DNA of 64,000 nt. Source: Neobacillus endophyticus (GTDB taxonomy: Bacteria > Bacillota > Bacilli > Bacillales > Cytobacillaceae). Below the pieces are notes generated by a model. It worked only from the letters and a program-made list of their open reading frames with translations. It searched no databases and was not told the origin of the DNA. Below, one piece after another: positions 26,861 to 35,913 of this stretch; positions within the stretch are counted from its first letter, which is position 1; each line of letters starts with the position of its first letter. A program made the translations under genes and the position numbers. Location: contig NZ_JABRWH010000001.1 in the NCBI RefSeq assembly GCF_013248975.1, positions 5,104,001 through 5,168,000 of the forward strand, written 5' to 3'.

Positions 26861-28942
26861 TTACTGCGTGCTATTTTTTTCAATCTCGTATTTATCCAGT
26901 TTATAATATAAATTTCTTACAGACAACCCCAATGTCTTTGCTGTTAATGTTTTATTTCCATTTAAGCGCTTTAATGTTTGCTGAATAATATTTGCTTCAT
27001 ACACTTCTATCATTTCGGCAAGTGTTTGTTGTAATGGGGAAGTTTCTTCTATAGTAATCGAAGATACTGGGATTTCATTTATGGTTTTGCGGTTATTCAA
27101 TTCTGGCAAATGATGGACATCAATGAATGTTTCGGTATAGTTCATAAAAATAATCGCCCGACCTAAAATATTTTCTAATTCCCGAACATTCCCTGGCCAA
27201 TTATAAGCCATTAATTGTATTAAGGCCGCACTTGTAATTCCTTCCACATTTCGTCCATAATCGCGATTAATTTTTTGAATTAGCCGCTCACAAAGGGCTG
27301 GAATCTCATCCTTTCGCTTTCTAAGCGGCGGAATTTGAATCGGCATGCGATTCAGACGATAATATAAGTCTTCCCTAAAGGTGCCCGCGGCAATACCCTT
27401 TTCAAGATTAACGTTCGTTGCTGCAACAATTCGTACATTAATGGTGATCGGCTTGGTCCCGCCTACACGAATGATTTCATTTTCCTGTAGAACCCTTAGT
27501 AACTTTGCTTGCGTATTTGCTGAAAGTTCACCAATTTCATCAAGGAAAATACTGCCATTATTCGCTTCTTCAAACAAGCCTCTTTTTCCGCCCCTTACAG
27601 CGCCGGAGAACGCTCCTTCCTCGTATCCAAACAATTCGCTTTCTAGCAATGACTCAGAAATCGCTGCACAGTTTACACGGATAAACTTGTTATATTTACG
27701 GTCACTTGCATTATGAATAGCGTGAGCAAACAGCTCTTTCCCCGTTCCCGATTCACCACGAAGTAGGACGGTTGCAGGAGTTTTCGCGCCAAGCTTGGCC
27801 TGTTCTATAGCCAGCATCATTTCATCTGAAGTGCCAATAATATCCTCAAAGGTATACTTTGCTTCAAGCTTGCGGATAATTTGCCTTGCTCTGTTTAATT
27901 CTCGGCTGAGCGATTTCATTTCTGACATGTCATGAATGACGCCAACACTTCCCTTTAGCTTTCCATTTACGATAATCGGGGCAACATTTACGATCACTTC
28001 TTTTTCATTAGGTCCTACTCTCATCGGAACTCCGCGTACAGCTCTCCTTGTTTGCAAAACTTTCATATGCATACTTTCACCTTCAGAAATATCAGCTGTA
28101 GCGGGCTTACCAATAACCCGATCTTCTGTAAGGCCTGTAATTCTTGTATAAGCAGGATTAATCAAAATTCCCCTGCCATTTTCATCTACTACAGAGATGG
28201 CGTCATCACTCGAGTGAATGATTGCCTGCAGCATTGTTTGAATTTCCTTTAAATTTGTAATCTCTTCAGCCAAATTGACTACCTCTGTTATATCCTTAAA
28301 AACCGCGACTGCCCCAATCAATTCGCCGTTTTCTTCCATGATAGGGATCCTGGTCGTAATAATTTTCCGGCCATTGCCCAAGACCATTTCTTGATTAGTC
28401 TCTATCCTTCTTGTTTCAAGGATGATGGGCAGCCTGCTTTCTGAGATCACGTCTATTACAAATTCCCCAATTGCCTGATCTTTTTTTACTCCCATCATTT
28501 CTTCAGCACGGCGATTAAATAAAATAATGGTCCCGTGATGATTGATAACCACCATACCATCATTTGTCGCATTAAAGATTAATTCCTGAAAATAGGATTC
28601 ATTTTGATGTTTTTTTAATAATTCTTCTTTCTCTTCCATTAATGTTGAAAAAAGAAACGCTACACTGCCAGGAATCAATACTGTTTTTTTACTTTTCGTG
28701 TTCCTTAATGATTGGAACACACGATCATCCCCAGTGACTTCAATAATAATATCAATGTTATCATTTAAAAATGGGTACCATTCTGTCCCTATTTTAATCC
28801 CTTCCTGCTGTGCCAGCTTCATCCCAGGTGCGTCCAAATTACGATCAATTACGACATAAACATTTAGTACTTCGGATTCTTTAAGTATTTTCAATATGGC
28901 GGTCCCGCCTTTTCCCGCTCCAACAATCATGACATTTTGCAT
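26861..28942 (-). CDS. bkdR: Sigma-54-dependent transcriptional activator BkdR
   Basis: This 693-residue regulator activates the bkd operon. Domains in order: an N-terminal Rossmann-like segment with GAGKGGT (1-105), two PAS-type sensor domains (about 115-220 and 235-345), an AAA+ sigma-54 interaction domain (about 360-595) with [11 protein letters not shown] (Walker A), the loop GAFSGA and [15 protein letters not shown] (Walker B), and a C-terminal Fis-type HTH ([27 protein letters not shown]). The L1 loop has Ser where GAFTGA has Thr. ATG 28942 follows AAGGAG. It lies immediately upstream of, and on the same strand as, its target. Confidence 0.96.
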   Translation of the reverse strand: MQNVMIVGAGKGGTAILKILKESEVLNVYVVIDRNLDAPGMKLAQQEGIKIGTEWYPFLNDNIDIIIEVTGDDRVFQSLRNTKSKKTVLIPGSVAFLFSTLMEEKEELLKKHQNESYFQELIFNATNDGMVVINHHGTIILFNRRAEEMMGVKKDQAIGEFVIDVISESRLPIILETRRIETNQEMVLGNGRKIITTRIPIMEENGELIGAVAVFKDITEVVNLAEEITNLKEIQTMLQAIIHSSDDAISVVDENGRGILINPAYTRITGLTEDRVIGKPATADISEGESMHMKVLQTRRAVRGVPMRVGPNEKEVIVNVAPIIVNGKLKGSVGVIHDMSEMKSLSRELNRARQIIRKLEAKYTFEDIIGTSDEMMLAIEQAKLGAKTPATVLLRGESGTGKELFAHAIHNASDRKYNKFIRVNCAAISESLLESELFGYEEGAFSGAVRGGKRGLFEEANNGSIFLDEIGELSANTQAKLLRVLQENEIIRVGGTKPITINVRIVAATNVNLEKGIAAGTFREDLYYRLNRMPIQIPPLRKRKDEIPALCERLIQKINRDYGRNVEGITSAALIQLMAYNWPGNVRELENILGRAIIFMNYTETFIDVHHLPELNNRKTINEIPVSSITIEETSPLQQTLAEMIEVYEANIIQQTLKRLNGNKTLTAKTLGLSVRNLYYKLDKYEIEKNSTQ

Positions 28943-29049
28943 TTTTAATTTCTCCTTCTAAAAGGATTACTGCTTGAAAAAAACATCATATACTATTTGA
29001 ATATATTGCAATATTTTTCAAATTTTATTTTATCCTTCAAGCGGCAAAC

Positions 29050-29077
29050 TTGACAAATTTCAACTATGTAATATTAT
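29050..29077 (+). promoter_or_regulatory. Sigma-A promoter of yqzF
   Basis: TTGACA (29050-29055), a 16-base spacer and TATTAT (29072-29077) lie about 48 bases before the yqzF start, in the divergent bkdR-yqzF gap. Confidence 0.65.
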
Positions 29078-29124
29078 TTTTTTGAGATGGTGTTTTTTTC
29101 AAATTCAAGTGGAAGGACTTATTT

Positions 29125-29364
29125 ATGATACGGATTATTGCCCTTATGATTTTATTAATTCCCGGTTTTATGGCTGCTTGGGGAATTAAATTAATGCGTG
29201 ATATGACATTCGGGATTCTCCAAGCACCATTTCCGAACTTATGGATCCAGTTTCTTGCCGGGCTTGTATTTTTTATCGGAGGACTAGGATTTGTTGCAGG
29301 GTTCATTTTTCATCGTGACCGAAAAAGAAATAATGTTCAAACTAAATTTAAAAAGATGAAATAA
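29125..29364 (+). CDS. yqzF: Small membrane protein, DUF2627 family (YqzF)
   Basis: This 79-residue protein has two predicted transmembrane helices (about 4-20 and 41-63) and a basic C-terminal tail (HRDRKRNN onward). It matches YqzF/DUF2627, a Bacillales family of unknown function found at this position between bkdR and yqiK. GGAAGGA lies ahead of the ATG. The antisense reading frame over the same bases is a shadow. Confidence 0.85.
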   Translation: MIRIIALMILLIPGFMAAWGIKLMRDMTFGILQAPFPNLWIQFLAGLVFFIGGLGFVAGFIFHRDRKRNNVQTKFKKMK

Positions 29365-29390
29365 GGGACCGTCACATTTGCGGTCCCTTT
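29363..29390. terminator. Bidirectional terminator between yqzF and yqiK
   Basis: AAGGGACCG (29363-29371) and CGGTCCCTT (29381-29389) form a perfect 9-bp stem that includes the ends of both convergent genes; TTTTC follows on the + strand. Confidence 0.8.
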
Positions 29391-30106
29391 TCATATTCTC
29401 CCCTTATCCGCAATGCCTTTACAGGATCATCAGTAATAAAAGCGGTGCAGTTCACTTGAAACAATCGGCTCATATCCCGTTCCCGATTCACTGTGTATGG
29501 ACGTACCGCAATTCCATTCTCCATCGTCATTTTTATAACCGAATCAGAGATGCCGGAGTACTTCGGATGAATTCCTTTTGCACGAATGGATTGGGAGTAT
29601 ATCCATGGCATATAAATCCCTTCGATAAAGAGAGGGGCTGTTTCAATTTCTGGCGCCAGCTGATAGCTGTAGACAATACTGTAATGGTTAAACGAGGAAA
29701 TAATAATCCGATTGGCCAAATCGTATTTACGAATCAGCTCAATCACCTTTTTCTCCATTCCTTCGTACGGGAAAAGGCCGTTTTTTAATTCTATATTACA
29801 AACCAGCTTGTTTGTTTTAAGCCATTCCAGCACTTCTTCCAATGCAGGAATTGGTTCCTTTCTGATTCCTTTTTTGTTGGCATTCAGCTTTCGAATCTCT
29901 TTAAAAGTTAATTCCTTCACAAAGCCGTTTCCACCTGTCGTGCGGTCCACTTTTTCATCGTGGATCACCACAATTTCACCGTCTTTTGTTAACTGTGTAT
30001 CAAGCTCTATTCCATCAGCACCCGCCTTTTGAGCAGCTACAAAAGCACTCATGGTATTTTCAGCATAAGCTGCAGAATAGCCGCGATGAGCAAAAATTTG
30101 CGTCAC
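29372..30106 (-). CDS. yqiK: Glycerophosphodiester phosphodiesterase (YqiK)
   Basis: This GDPD-family TIM-barrel metal-dependent hydrolase (244 residues) cleaves glycerophosphodiesters to glycerol 3-phosphate and an alcohol. Active-site motifs are IFAHRGYSAAYAENT (His, Arg, Glu), GADGIELDTQLTKDGEIVV and IHDEKVDRTTGG. There is no signal peptide, so a cytoplasmic location is likely, unlike secreted GlpQ. The start is GTG 30106 (MTQIFAHRG) with AAGGAAG upstream; a longer in-frame GTG at 30136 lacks a ribosome binding site. Confidence 0.9.
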   Translation of the reverse strand: MTQIFAHRGYSAAYAENTMSAFVAAQKAGADGIELDTQLTKDGEIVVIHDEKVDRTTGGNGFVKELTFKEIRKLNANKKGIRKEPIPALEEVLEWLKTNKLVCNIELKNGLFPYEGMEKKVIELIRKYDLANRIIISSFNHYSIVYSYQLAPEIETAPLFIEGIYMPWIYSQSIRAKGIHPKYSGISDSVIKMTMENGIAVRPYTVNRERDMSRLFQVNCTAFITDDPVKALRIRGEYEKGPQM

Positions 30107-30245
30107 TTTTCTCACTTCCTTATTGATCGAAATCACACCCCATTCTTACGGTTAACCAGTCCCTTGAACAATGATCAAAAATAGCTGTTTAAAACAGCTT
30201 ATGCTAAAAAAGCTGCAGACTCGCATTAATTTTTCATGAAGGGTG

Positions 30246-30292
30246 CTTAATATCAAAAAAAGCCTCATATTGAGGCTTTTTTTGATATTAAG
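30246..30292. terminator. Terminator of spo0A with a 22-bp perfect stem
   Basis: Bases 30246-30267 and 30271-30292 are exact reverse complements separated by TAT. The core is AAAAAAAGCCTCA/TGAGGCTTTTTTT, so T runs follow the GC stem on both strands. The spo0A stop codon (30288-30290) lies inside the arm. Confidence 0.9.
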
Positions 30293-31082
30293 ATGCTTTA
30301 TGTTCCAAACGCAGCTTATCAGCAACCATGGCAATGAACTCGCTGTTTGTAGGTTTGGCTTTAGACATACTAACTGTATAACCGAATAAGGAGGAGATAG
30401 AATCGATATTTCCTCTGCTCCAGGCCACTTCGATCGCATGCCTAATCGCTCTTTCCACACGGCTAGCCGTTGTGTTATATTTTTTTGCAATGTCAGGATA
30501 CAAAACTTTTGTAATCGAACCCAATAATTCAATATCATTAAAAACCATAGAAATGGCTTCACGTAAATATAAGTAACCCTTAATATGTGCTGGTACACCA
30601 ATCTCATGAATTATGCTTGTAATGCTTGCATCCAGATTTTTCGGTTTTGCTTCCTGCTGAGGGCGATAACTTTGAGCCGGTACCTTTCGAGAGGAAAACG
30701 ATGCGCTGCTTCCGCTGACCTGGCGAATATGGCTGCCCAAATTCTCCATATCAAATGGTTTAAGGATAAAATAGGATGCCCCAAGTTCTACAGCTTTTTT
30801 CGTTACATCTTCCTGACCGAATGCTGTCAGCATAATGACATTCGGTAAAACTCCTTTTCTCATTTCACGAAGACGCTCTAGAACTGCCAATCCGTCAAGA
30901 TGAGGCATAATAATATCCAATACAAGAACATCAGGATCTACCGAGCTGATTAAATCCAGGCATTCCTGTCCATTATGTGCAATTCCTACAACTTCCATAT
31001 CATCTTGTGAAGAAATATAATCCTCTAATAAGCCAACCAATTCCCTATTATCATCAACTATACAAACTTTAATTTTCTTCAA
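30288..31082 (-). CDS. spo0A: Sporulation master regulator Spo0A
   Basis: This 264-residue response regulator initiates sporulation. The receiver domain (1-125) has the acidic pocket DD (10-11), the phospho-acceptor Asp56 in LVLDIIMP, conserved Thr in LTAFG and Lys in LKPFD. After a variable hinge rich in Ser, Pro and Gln, the C-terminal DNA-binding domain has the highly conserved recognition region [21 protein letters not shown] and [21 protein letters not shown]. The start is TTG 31082 with GGAGGAAG upstream. It is followed by a strong terminator and preceded by a sigma-H promoter and 0A boxes. Confidence 0.98.
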   Translation of the reverse strand: MKKIKVCIVDDNRELVGLLEDYISSQDDMEVVGIAHNGQECLDLISSVDPDVLVLDIIMPHLDGLAVLERLREMRKGVLPNVIMLTAFGQEDVTKKAVELGASYFILKPFDMENLGSHIRQVSGSSASFSSRKVPAQSYRPQQEAKPKNLDASITSIIHEIGVPAHIKGYLYLREAISMVFNDIELLGSITKVLYPDIAKKYNTTASRVERAIRHAIEVAWSRGNIDSISSLFGYTVSMSKAKPTNSEFIAMVADKLRLEHKAS

Positions 31083-31173
31083 TTCGTCTTCCTCCTCGAC
31101 TCAATCCAAATCTATATTTAATGTATTCTTCATGTTCCTTTAAACATAATCCCTTAACTCTATTCTAAATAAG

Positions 31174-31202
31174 AAATTCGACAATGCAACAAAAATTCCT
31201 CT
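31174..31202 (-). promoter_or_regulatory. Sigma-H promoter (Ps) of spo0A overlapped by an 0A box
   Basis: On the - strand AGAGGAATT (-35, 31194-31202) and GTCGAATTT (-10, 31174-31182), 11 bases apart, match the sigma-H consensus RNAGGAWWW/RNNGAATWW. TTGTCGAA (31177-31184) overlapping the -10 is a perfect 0A-box core. This implies autoregulation by Spo0A, as in B. subtilis. Confidence 0.85.
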
Positions 31203-31305
31203 GCTTTTTTTAAGATTTCTTAAAATAGTGATAAAATCTTATCTTTTCTTTATTTTTCTCTTTTTTTCGACTAATTTCAATTCATAATCCTGCTCCACTA
31301 TCGAA

Positions 31306-31313
31306 TTGTCGAA
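31306..31313 (+). promoter_or_regulatory. Second 0A box upstream of spo0A
   Basis: TTGTCGAA occurs on the + strand about 225 bases upstream of spo0A. A weaker copy, AGTCGAAAA, lies on the - strand at 31265-31273. Together with the site at 31177 they make a three-box cluster like the 0A1-0A3 sites of B. subtilis. Confidence 0.6.
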
Positions 31314-31328
31314 AAATCCTTATGTAAT

Positions 31329-31364
31329 AAAAAAGCAAAATAGGAAATTTGTCCTATTTTGCTT
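31329..31364 (-). terminator. Terminator after spoIVB
   Basis: On the - strand AAGCAAAATAGGA (31352-31364) pairs with TCCTATTTTGCTT (31333-31345), a perfect 13-bp stem, followed by TTTTTT. It separates spoIVB from spo0A. Confidence 0.85.
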
Positions 31365-31369
31365 CCATT

Positions 31370-32668
31370 TTAGCTAGCTTTATTTTTAGGCATATCATAA
31401 ATGTTAATTCCCGCTTCATCTAACATCCATTCAATATGAACCCCATATCCCGAAGTTGGATCATTAACAAAAACATGTGTTACTGCTCCAACAAGCTTTC
31501 CATCTTGAATAATAGGGCTGCCACTCATTCCTTGAACAATTCCTCCGGTTTTTTCCAATAGTTTTGGGTCTGTTACTTTAATGACCATTCCTTTTGTTGC
31601 TGGAAACTTTTGAGGAATTGTGCTGACAATCTCAATATCAAATTCCTCCACTTTGTCATTGTTCACAACCGTCAATATCTTGGCAGGTCCTTCCTTTACC
31701 TGACTGGATAGAGCAATTGGAAGAGGCTTATCCAATATGCCATTTTTCAACTGTTTATTCAACTCTCCAAAAATGCCGAATGGGCTGTTCTTTTGTATAT
31801 TGCCGACAATTTCCCCGTCAGATGAGAAACGTGCCAGTTTTTCACCAGGGTCGCCATTGCTCCCTTTTTCAATTGAAGTGACAGTAGATCGGACGATCTG
31901 TCCATCTTCAACCACAATTGGTTTTTTTGTATCCATATCTGAAATGACATGCCCTAAGGCGCCATATTTTTTCGATTGGGGATGATAAAAAGTCATGGTT
32001 CCGATGCCAGCAGCAGAATCACGTATATATAAGCCGAGCTTATAGGTATTTTCACCTTTATCTTTTAAAGGGGTTAATTTTGTTGTAAATTTCCCATTTT
32101 CTCTGCTAATCATGATATTAAGAGCTTTTCCGCTTTGTCCCGCAGCCTGAACATATGGTGCAACGTCTGTCATTTTTTCGATTTTATTACCATTTATTTC
32201 GGTAATAATATCACCAACTTTGATACCTGCGATTTCACCTGGAGACTTTTTCCCACTAAGGGTATTTACTAAATGGTGGCCCACCACTAATACGCCAACA
32301 GTATTTAATTTTACACCAATGGACTGACCGCCTGGAATAACCCTGAAATCCTTTAAAACGTTTACATCGACTTTTTTTATAGGTATTCCAGCAAACTCCA
32401 ACAGCATTTCGTTTTTACCGTTTTCTAATCCCTTAACCTTAACTGAATGTTGATTTTCCTCAAGTTTTACATTTGATTGATGAGAAACTAATGCGGCTGA
32501 AACCGGGGCAGCCTTGTTGAAACTGAAATCCTGTCCTTCAAAAACCGTTATTGTTTTAGGAATATTCAAATATTGATGCATAGGCTGAAAAAAAATAAGG
32601 CTGACTAATGAAACAAGGAGAATTCCACCAATAATCTTTCTAATGATCTCTAACCTCAATATTTTCAC
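31370..32668 (-). CDS. spoIVB: SpoIVB serine peptidase (sigma-K checkpoint signal)
   Basis: SpoIVB is secreted from the forespore into the intermembrane space and cleaves SpoIVFA to start pro-sigma-K processing. The 432-residue protein has an N-terminal transmembrane segment (about 10-27), a PDZ domain (about 120-205, [17 protein letters not shown]) and the SpoIVB catalytic domain. That domain has the catalytic His in GALGHVISD, Asp in KVTDPKLL and Ser382 in QGMSGSP. Translation may begin at GTG 32668, or at TTG 32659, which is better spaced from GAGGAG. It lies downstream of recN as in B. subtilis. Confidence 0.97.
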   Translation of the reverse strand: MKILRLEIIRKIIGGILLVSLVSLIFFQPMHQYLNIPKTITVFEGQDFSFNKAAPVSAALVSHQSNVKLEENQHSVKVKGLENGKNEMLLEFAGIPIKKVDVNVLKDFRVIPGGQSIGVKLNTVGVLVVGHHLVNTLSGKKSPGEIAGIKVGDIITEINGNKIEKMTDVAPYVQAAGQSGKALNIMISRENGKFTTKLTPLKDKGENTYKLGLYIRDSAAGIGTMTFYHPQSKKYGALGHVISDMDTKKPIVVEDGQIVRSTVTSIEKGSNGDPGEKLARFSSDGEIVGNIQKNSPFGIFGELNKQLKNGILDKPLPIALSSQVKEGPAKILTVVNNDKVEEFDIEIVSTIPQKFPATKGMVIKVTDPKLLEKTGGIVQGMSGSPIIQDGKLVGAVTHVFVNDPTSGYGVHIEWMLDEAGINIYDMPKNKAS

Positions 32669-32709
32669 TCTCCTCGCTTCTTTGACTGCAATTGAAATGG
32701 CTACATCTA

Positions 32710-32740
32710 TAATTTTGCCTCCTTGACAAGCATTTATAAC
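32710..32740 (-). promoter_or_regulatory. Candidate forespore (sigma-F/sigma-G) promoter of spoIVB
   Basis: On the - strand GTTATA (32735-32740) and GGCAAAATTA (32710-32719) are separated by 15 bases. The second element matches the sigma-F -10 consensus GGnrAnAnTw. B. subtilis spoIVB is transcribed in the forespore by sigma-F and sigma-G, so the location fits. Confidence 0.5.
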
Positions 32741-32751
32741 TTGGTTCTATA

Positions 32752-32780
32752 TAAAAAAGCTACCCGCACTGGATAGCTTT
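32752..32780 (-). terminator. Terminator after recN
   Basis: On the - strand AAAGCTATCC (32771-32780) pairs with the AAAGCTACCC complement (32756-32765) around GCACT, followed by TTTTTTATAT. It directly follows the recN stop. Confidence 0.8.
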
Positions 32781-34469
32781 TCAATTTTTTTTATTTTCTG
32801 CTGCTAATTGCAATAATTCCTCTGCATGTTGCTTCGTCAAATCCGTTATTTCTATTCCTGAAATCATCCGGCCGATTTCTTTTATTTTATCTTCAGCATT
32901 CAATGGAGCAACTGCTGTTTTAGTTCTTCCGCCTTTAATGATTTTTGAGATAAATAAATGAGTATCAGCCATCGCAGCAACCTGCGGTAAATGGGAAATA
33001 CACAATACTTGAGAATTGATCGCTACTTTATATATCTTTTCAGCAATAGCCTGCGCAACCCGGCCGCTCACACCGGTATCCACTTCATCAAATATAATAG
33101 AAGTAACACCTTGGTGTTTTGAAAAAATACTCTTTAAGGCAAGCATAATTCGTGATAATTCTCCTCCAGATGCAACTTTTGATAAAGGTTTTAGCGGTTC
33201 CCCCGGATTGGTCGTCAGATAAAACTCTACACGGTCGGAACCTGTCGGAGTGAACGATTCTAAATCTGACCAAAAACGAATTTCAAAAACCGTTTTTGCC
33301 ATGTATAATTCCTTTAATTCTTTATGTATTAATTTTGTAAGTTTTTCTGCCCATTTTTGGCGAAGCTCTGATAATTGTTTTGCTTCCAGTGTTAAATCTC
33401 TTTTGATCGACGCGAGTTCTTTTTCCAGCTCTCCAATATGCGTTTCTTTGTTTTGAAGTGTTTCTATTTCTTCTTCAATCTTTGCTGCATATTCTAAAAT
33501 TTCTTCGATCGTACTGCCATATTTTCGTTTGAGCTGGTTAATCTCCGTTAGTCGATCCTCAATTTCATTTAACCGTTGGGGATCATATTCCAAGACATCC
33601 AATTCATTTCTTAGCGACCTAGAGGCATCCTCCAATTGATAAAAACAATTGGAAACTGCTTCAAAAACCTCTTTATATGCTGTATCCAGTGATGCTGCAT
33701 TCTCAAGGTGATCCATCACCATACTGAGCCAGTCCAGCCCCTTTTGTTCTCCGCTAAGTGCGGCATAACCCAATTGAATGGCTTCATAGACCTTTTCAAA
33801 ATTGGCCAATTTTCGTTTTTCCTCAAATAACTCTGCATCTTCATTAGGCTTTAAATTAGCTTTTTGAATTTCATCTAATTGGAATAAAATTAAGTCGAGC
33901 CGATGTGCCATCTGCTGATCATTTTCACTTAAGGCTTTAAGCTTTTGCTTAGTAGATTCAAATCGGTGATATACTGCTTGGTACTCACTGAGTGAAACAG
34001 CGATCTCCTCTATACCAAATTGATCTAGCAGTGGTAAATGTCTCGTTTCGTCCATTAATTCCTGATGTTCATGTTGGCCATGAATATCGACAAGTGCTCC
34101 TCCGATTTCCCTAAGCGTTGCAATGGTCACGAGTTTCCCATTGATTCGGCAAACACTCTTTCCAGACCGTGAAATGTCACGGCGTAATACAACCATTCCT
34201 TCCTCTATATAAATGCCAAATTCATTAGCCTTCTTGAAAATAGGGTGGTGTGAATCATCGATTTGAAATAGTCCTTCAATTTCTGCCTTTTCTTCACCGT
34301 GGCGGACAAATTCAGCGGATCCTCTCCCCCCGACTAACAGATGAATGGCATCAATAATAATTGATTTTCCTGCTCCTGTTTCTCCTGTTAGGACGGTTAA
34401 TCCTTTATGAAAAGAAATGGACAAGGATTCAATTATGGCAAAATTTTTGATTGAAAGTTCTGCTAACAT
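32781..34469 (-). CDS. recN: DNA repair protein RecN
   Basis: This is an SMC-like ATPase (562 residues) that acts early at double-strand breaks. Walker A is TGETGAGKSIIIDAI near the N-terminus, followed by RISRSGKSVCRINGK-like segments and a DIHGQHEHQEL motif. A long coiled-coil region spans about 155-370, and the C-terminal ATPase half holds the signature SGGELSRIMLALKS and Walker B IIFDEVDTGVSG. ATG 34469 follows GGGGGAG. It lies between ahrC and spoIVB, the conserved Bacillus arrangement. Confidence 0.97.
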   Translation of the reverse strand: MLAELSIKNFAIIESLSISFHKGLTVLTGETGAGKSIIIDAIHLLVGGRGSAEFVRHGEEKAEIEGLFQIDDSHHPIFKKANEFGIYIEEGMVVLRRDISRSGKSVCRINGKLVTIATLREIGGALVDIHGQHEHQELMDETRHLPLLDQFGIEEIAVSLSEYQAVYHRFESTKQKLKALSENDQQMAHRLDLILFQLDEIQKANLKPNEDAELFEEKRKLANFEKVYEAIQLGYAALSGEQKGLDWLSMVMDHLENAASLDTAYKEVFEAVSNCFYQLEDASRSLRNELDVLEYDPQRLNEIEDRLTEINQLKRKYGSTIEEILEYAAKIEEEIETLQNKETHIGELEKELASIKRDLTLEAKQLSELRQKWAEKLTKLIHKELKELYMAKTVFEIRFWSDLESFTPTGSDRVEFYLTTNPGEPLKPLSKVASGGELSRIMLALKSIFSKHQGVTSIIFDEVDTGVSGRVAQAIAEKIYKVAINSQVLCISHLPQVAAMADTHLFISKIIKGGRTKTAVAPLNAEDKIKEIGRMISGIEITDLTKQHAEELLQLAAENKKN

Positions 34470-34486
34470 GGAATACTCCCCCAGAC

Positions 34487-34936
34487 CTACAGCATATCAA
34501 GGAACCTTTTTGTAATTGTCTCTGTATCCTCTGTTGTACGGCAAATAATAAGGAGTGTGTCATCCCCGCAAATGGTTCCTAATATTTCATCCCAATCAAG
34601 GTGATCGATTAATGCTCCAATTGCCATAGCATTACCAGGCAAGCTTTTCATTACTAATAAATGGCCTGCTGAGTCAATACTGACAAAAGCATCCATCATA
34701 GCCCGCTTAAGTTTCTGTAACGGGTTAAATCTTTGGTCCGCAGGAAGACTGTATTTATAACGGCCATCGCTTAATGGCACCTTCACAAGGTGAAGCTCTT
34801 TAATGTCCCGGGACACAGTGGCCTGTGTCACATTGTATCCGGCACTCCTTAGTTCATCTACTAGTTCATCCTGTGTTTCTATATCATTACCTGCAATGAT
34901 TTCTCGAATTTTAATATGTCGTTGACCTTTATTCAT
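34487..34936 (-). CDS. ahrC: Arginine repressor AhrC/ArgR
   Basis: This 149-residue hexameric regulator has an N-terminal winged helix ([35 protein letters not shown]) and a C-terminal arginine-binding oligomerisation domain with [14 protein letters not shown]. It represses arginine biosynthesis and activates catabolism in B. subtilis. Candidate targets in this window are the ARG-box-like sites before artP. ATG 34936 is preceded by GAGGTGG. The length is exactly that of B. subtilis AhrC. Confidence 0.97.
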   Translation of the reverse strand: MNKGQRHIKIREIIAGNDIETQDELVDELRSAGYNVTQATVSRDIKELHLVKVPLSDGRYKYSLPADQRFNPLQKLKRAMMDAFVSIDSAGHLLVMKSLPGNAMAIGALIDHLDWDEILGTICGDDTLLIICRTTEDTETITKRFLDML

Positions 34937-35050
34937 GTTTCCACCTCATAGTACTGCCGAGTAATTTGACGAAGTATGTCTCTTCTATCCATATGTTAGC
35001 CCATTTTATATCAGTTGTACATTTTTTATTTATAAAAATACAGTGAAATA

Positions 35051-35077
35051 AATAAAAGGATAAGCCGCAGCCTATCC
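35051..35077 (-). terminator. Terminator after tlyA
   Basis: On the - strand GGATAGGC and GCTTATCC form an imperfect stem (35058-35077) followed by TTTTATTTATT. It directly follows the tlyA stop codon, so ahrC-recN may also have their own promoter. Confidence 0.6.
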
Positions 35078-35080
35078 ATT

Positions 35081-35911
35081 TTACTCATTTTTTGAATGAA
35101 ACTCCATATGGGCTTCTTTAACCACTTCATCTGGAGATTTTGAAAGTAAATTTGCTCCAGAATCCCTTTCACCTTCCCATTTAAGGTGGAGCAGAAATTC
35201 GATATTTCCATCGCCACCGGTTATCGGTGAATAGGATAAGTTCATAATACTATACCCTTGTAGCACAGAAAAATCGATGATTTTTTCAATAACCTGACGA
35301 TGAACGTTTTCATCGCGAACAATTCCTTTTTTACCTACCTGTTCCCTTCCTGCTTCAAATTGAGGTTTGATCAGTGCAATAATATCACTTCCCGGAACGA
35401 GAAGGGTTTTTAATACTGGCAGGATGAGGGTTAACGAGATAAATGACACGTCAATCGTTGCGAAATTCGGCATTTCTCTCGTTAAATCACTAGTTGTAAC
35501 ATAACGGAAATTGGTTCTTTCCATTACCACAACGCGTTCATCCTGACGCATCTTCCAAGCAAGCTGATTATAGCCCACGTCTAAGGCATAGGACAATTTG
35601 GCGCCGTTCTGCAGCGCACAATCGGTAAACCCTCCTGTGGAGGCGCCAATGTCTATAACTGCTTTTTCATTTACACTAACATCAAATACTTTTAAGGCTT
35701 TTTCCAGTTTTAATCCCCCACGACTTACATAGGGAAGGACATTGCCTTTTACGGTCAGGGGAATTTCGGTTTTTACTTTTTCACCAGGCTTATCCAGCCG
35801 CTCTTCGTTTGAATAGACTAATCCGGCCATGATCGCTCTTTTAGCTTTCTCCCGCGTTTCAAATAAGCCTCTCTCCACTAATAAAACATCTAAACGTTCT
35901 TTATTTTTCAT
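35081..35911 (-). CDS. tlyA: TlyA-family rRNA (2'-O) methyltransferase (YqxC)
   Basis: This 276-residue protein has an N-terminal S4 RNA-binding domain (about 1-65, RLDVLLVERGLFETREKAKR) and an FtsJ-like SAM methyltransferase domain with VIDIGASTGGFTDCALQNGA and IALIKPQFEAGR. TlyA enzymes methylate 16S/23S rRNA 2'-O positions; the old name haemolysin A is misleading. It lies 2 bases downstream of dxs in the same operon. Confidence 0.92.
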   Translation of the reverse strand: MKNKERLDVLLVERGLFETREKAKRAIMAGLVYSNEERLDKPGEKVKTEIPLTVKGNVLPYVSRGGLKLEKALKVFDVSVNEKAVIDIGASTGGFTDCALQNGAKLSYALDVGYNQLAWKMRQDERVVVMERTNFRYVTTSDLTREMPNFATIDVSFISLTLILPVLKTLLVPGSDIIALIKPQFEAGREQVGKKGIVRDENVHRQVIEKIIDFSVLQGYSIMNLSYSPITGGDGNIEFLLHLKWEGERDSGANLLSKSPDEVVKEAHMEFHSKNE

Positions 35912-35913
35912 TG

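Noticed and set aside
29064..29306. 80-codon frame antisense to yqzF
   Set aside because: It has no ribosome binding site; yqzF on the other strand has promoter, ribosome binding site, terminator and family match.
30152..30607. 151-codon - strand frame inside and beyond the end of spo0A
   Set aside because: It is an out-of-frame shadow of the spo0A C-terminal domain and crosses the strong terminator.
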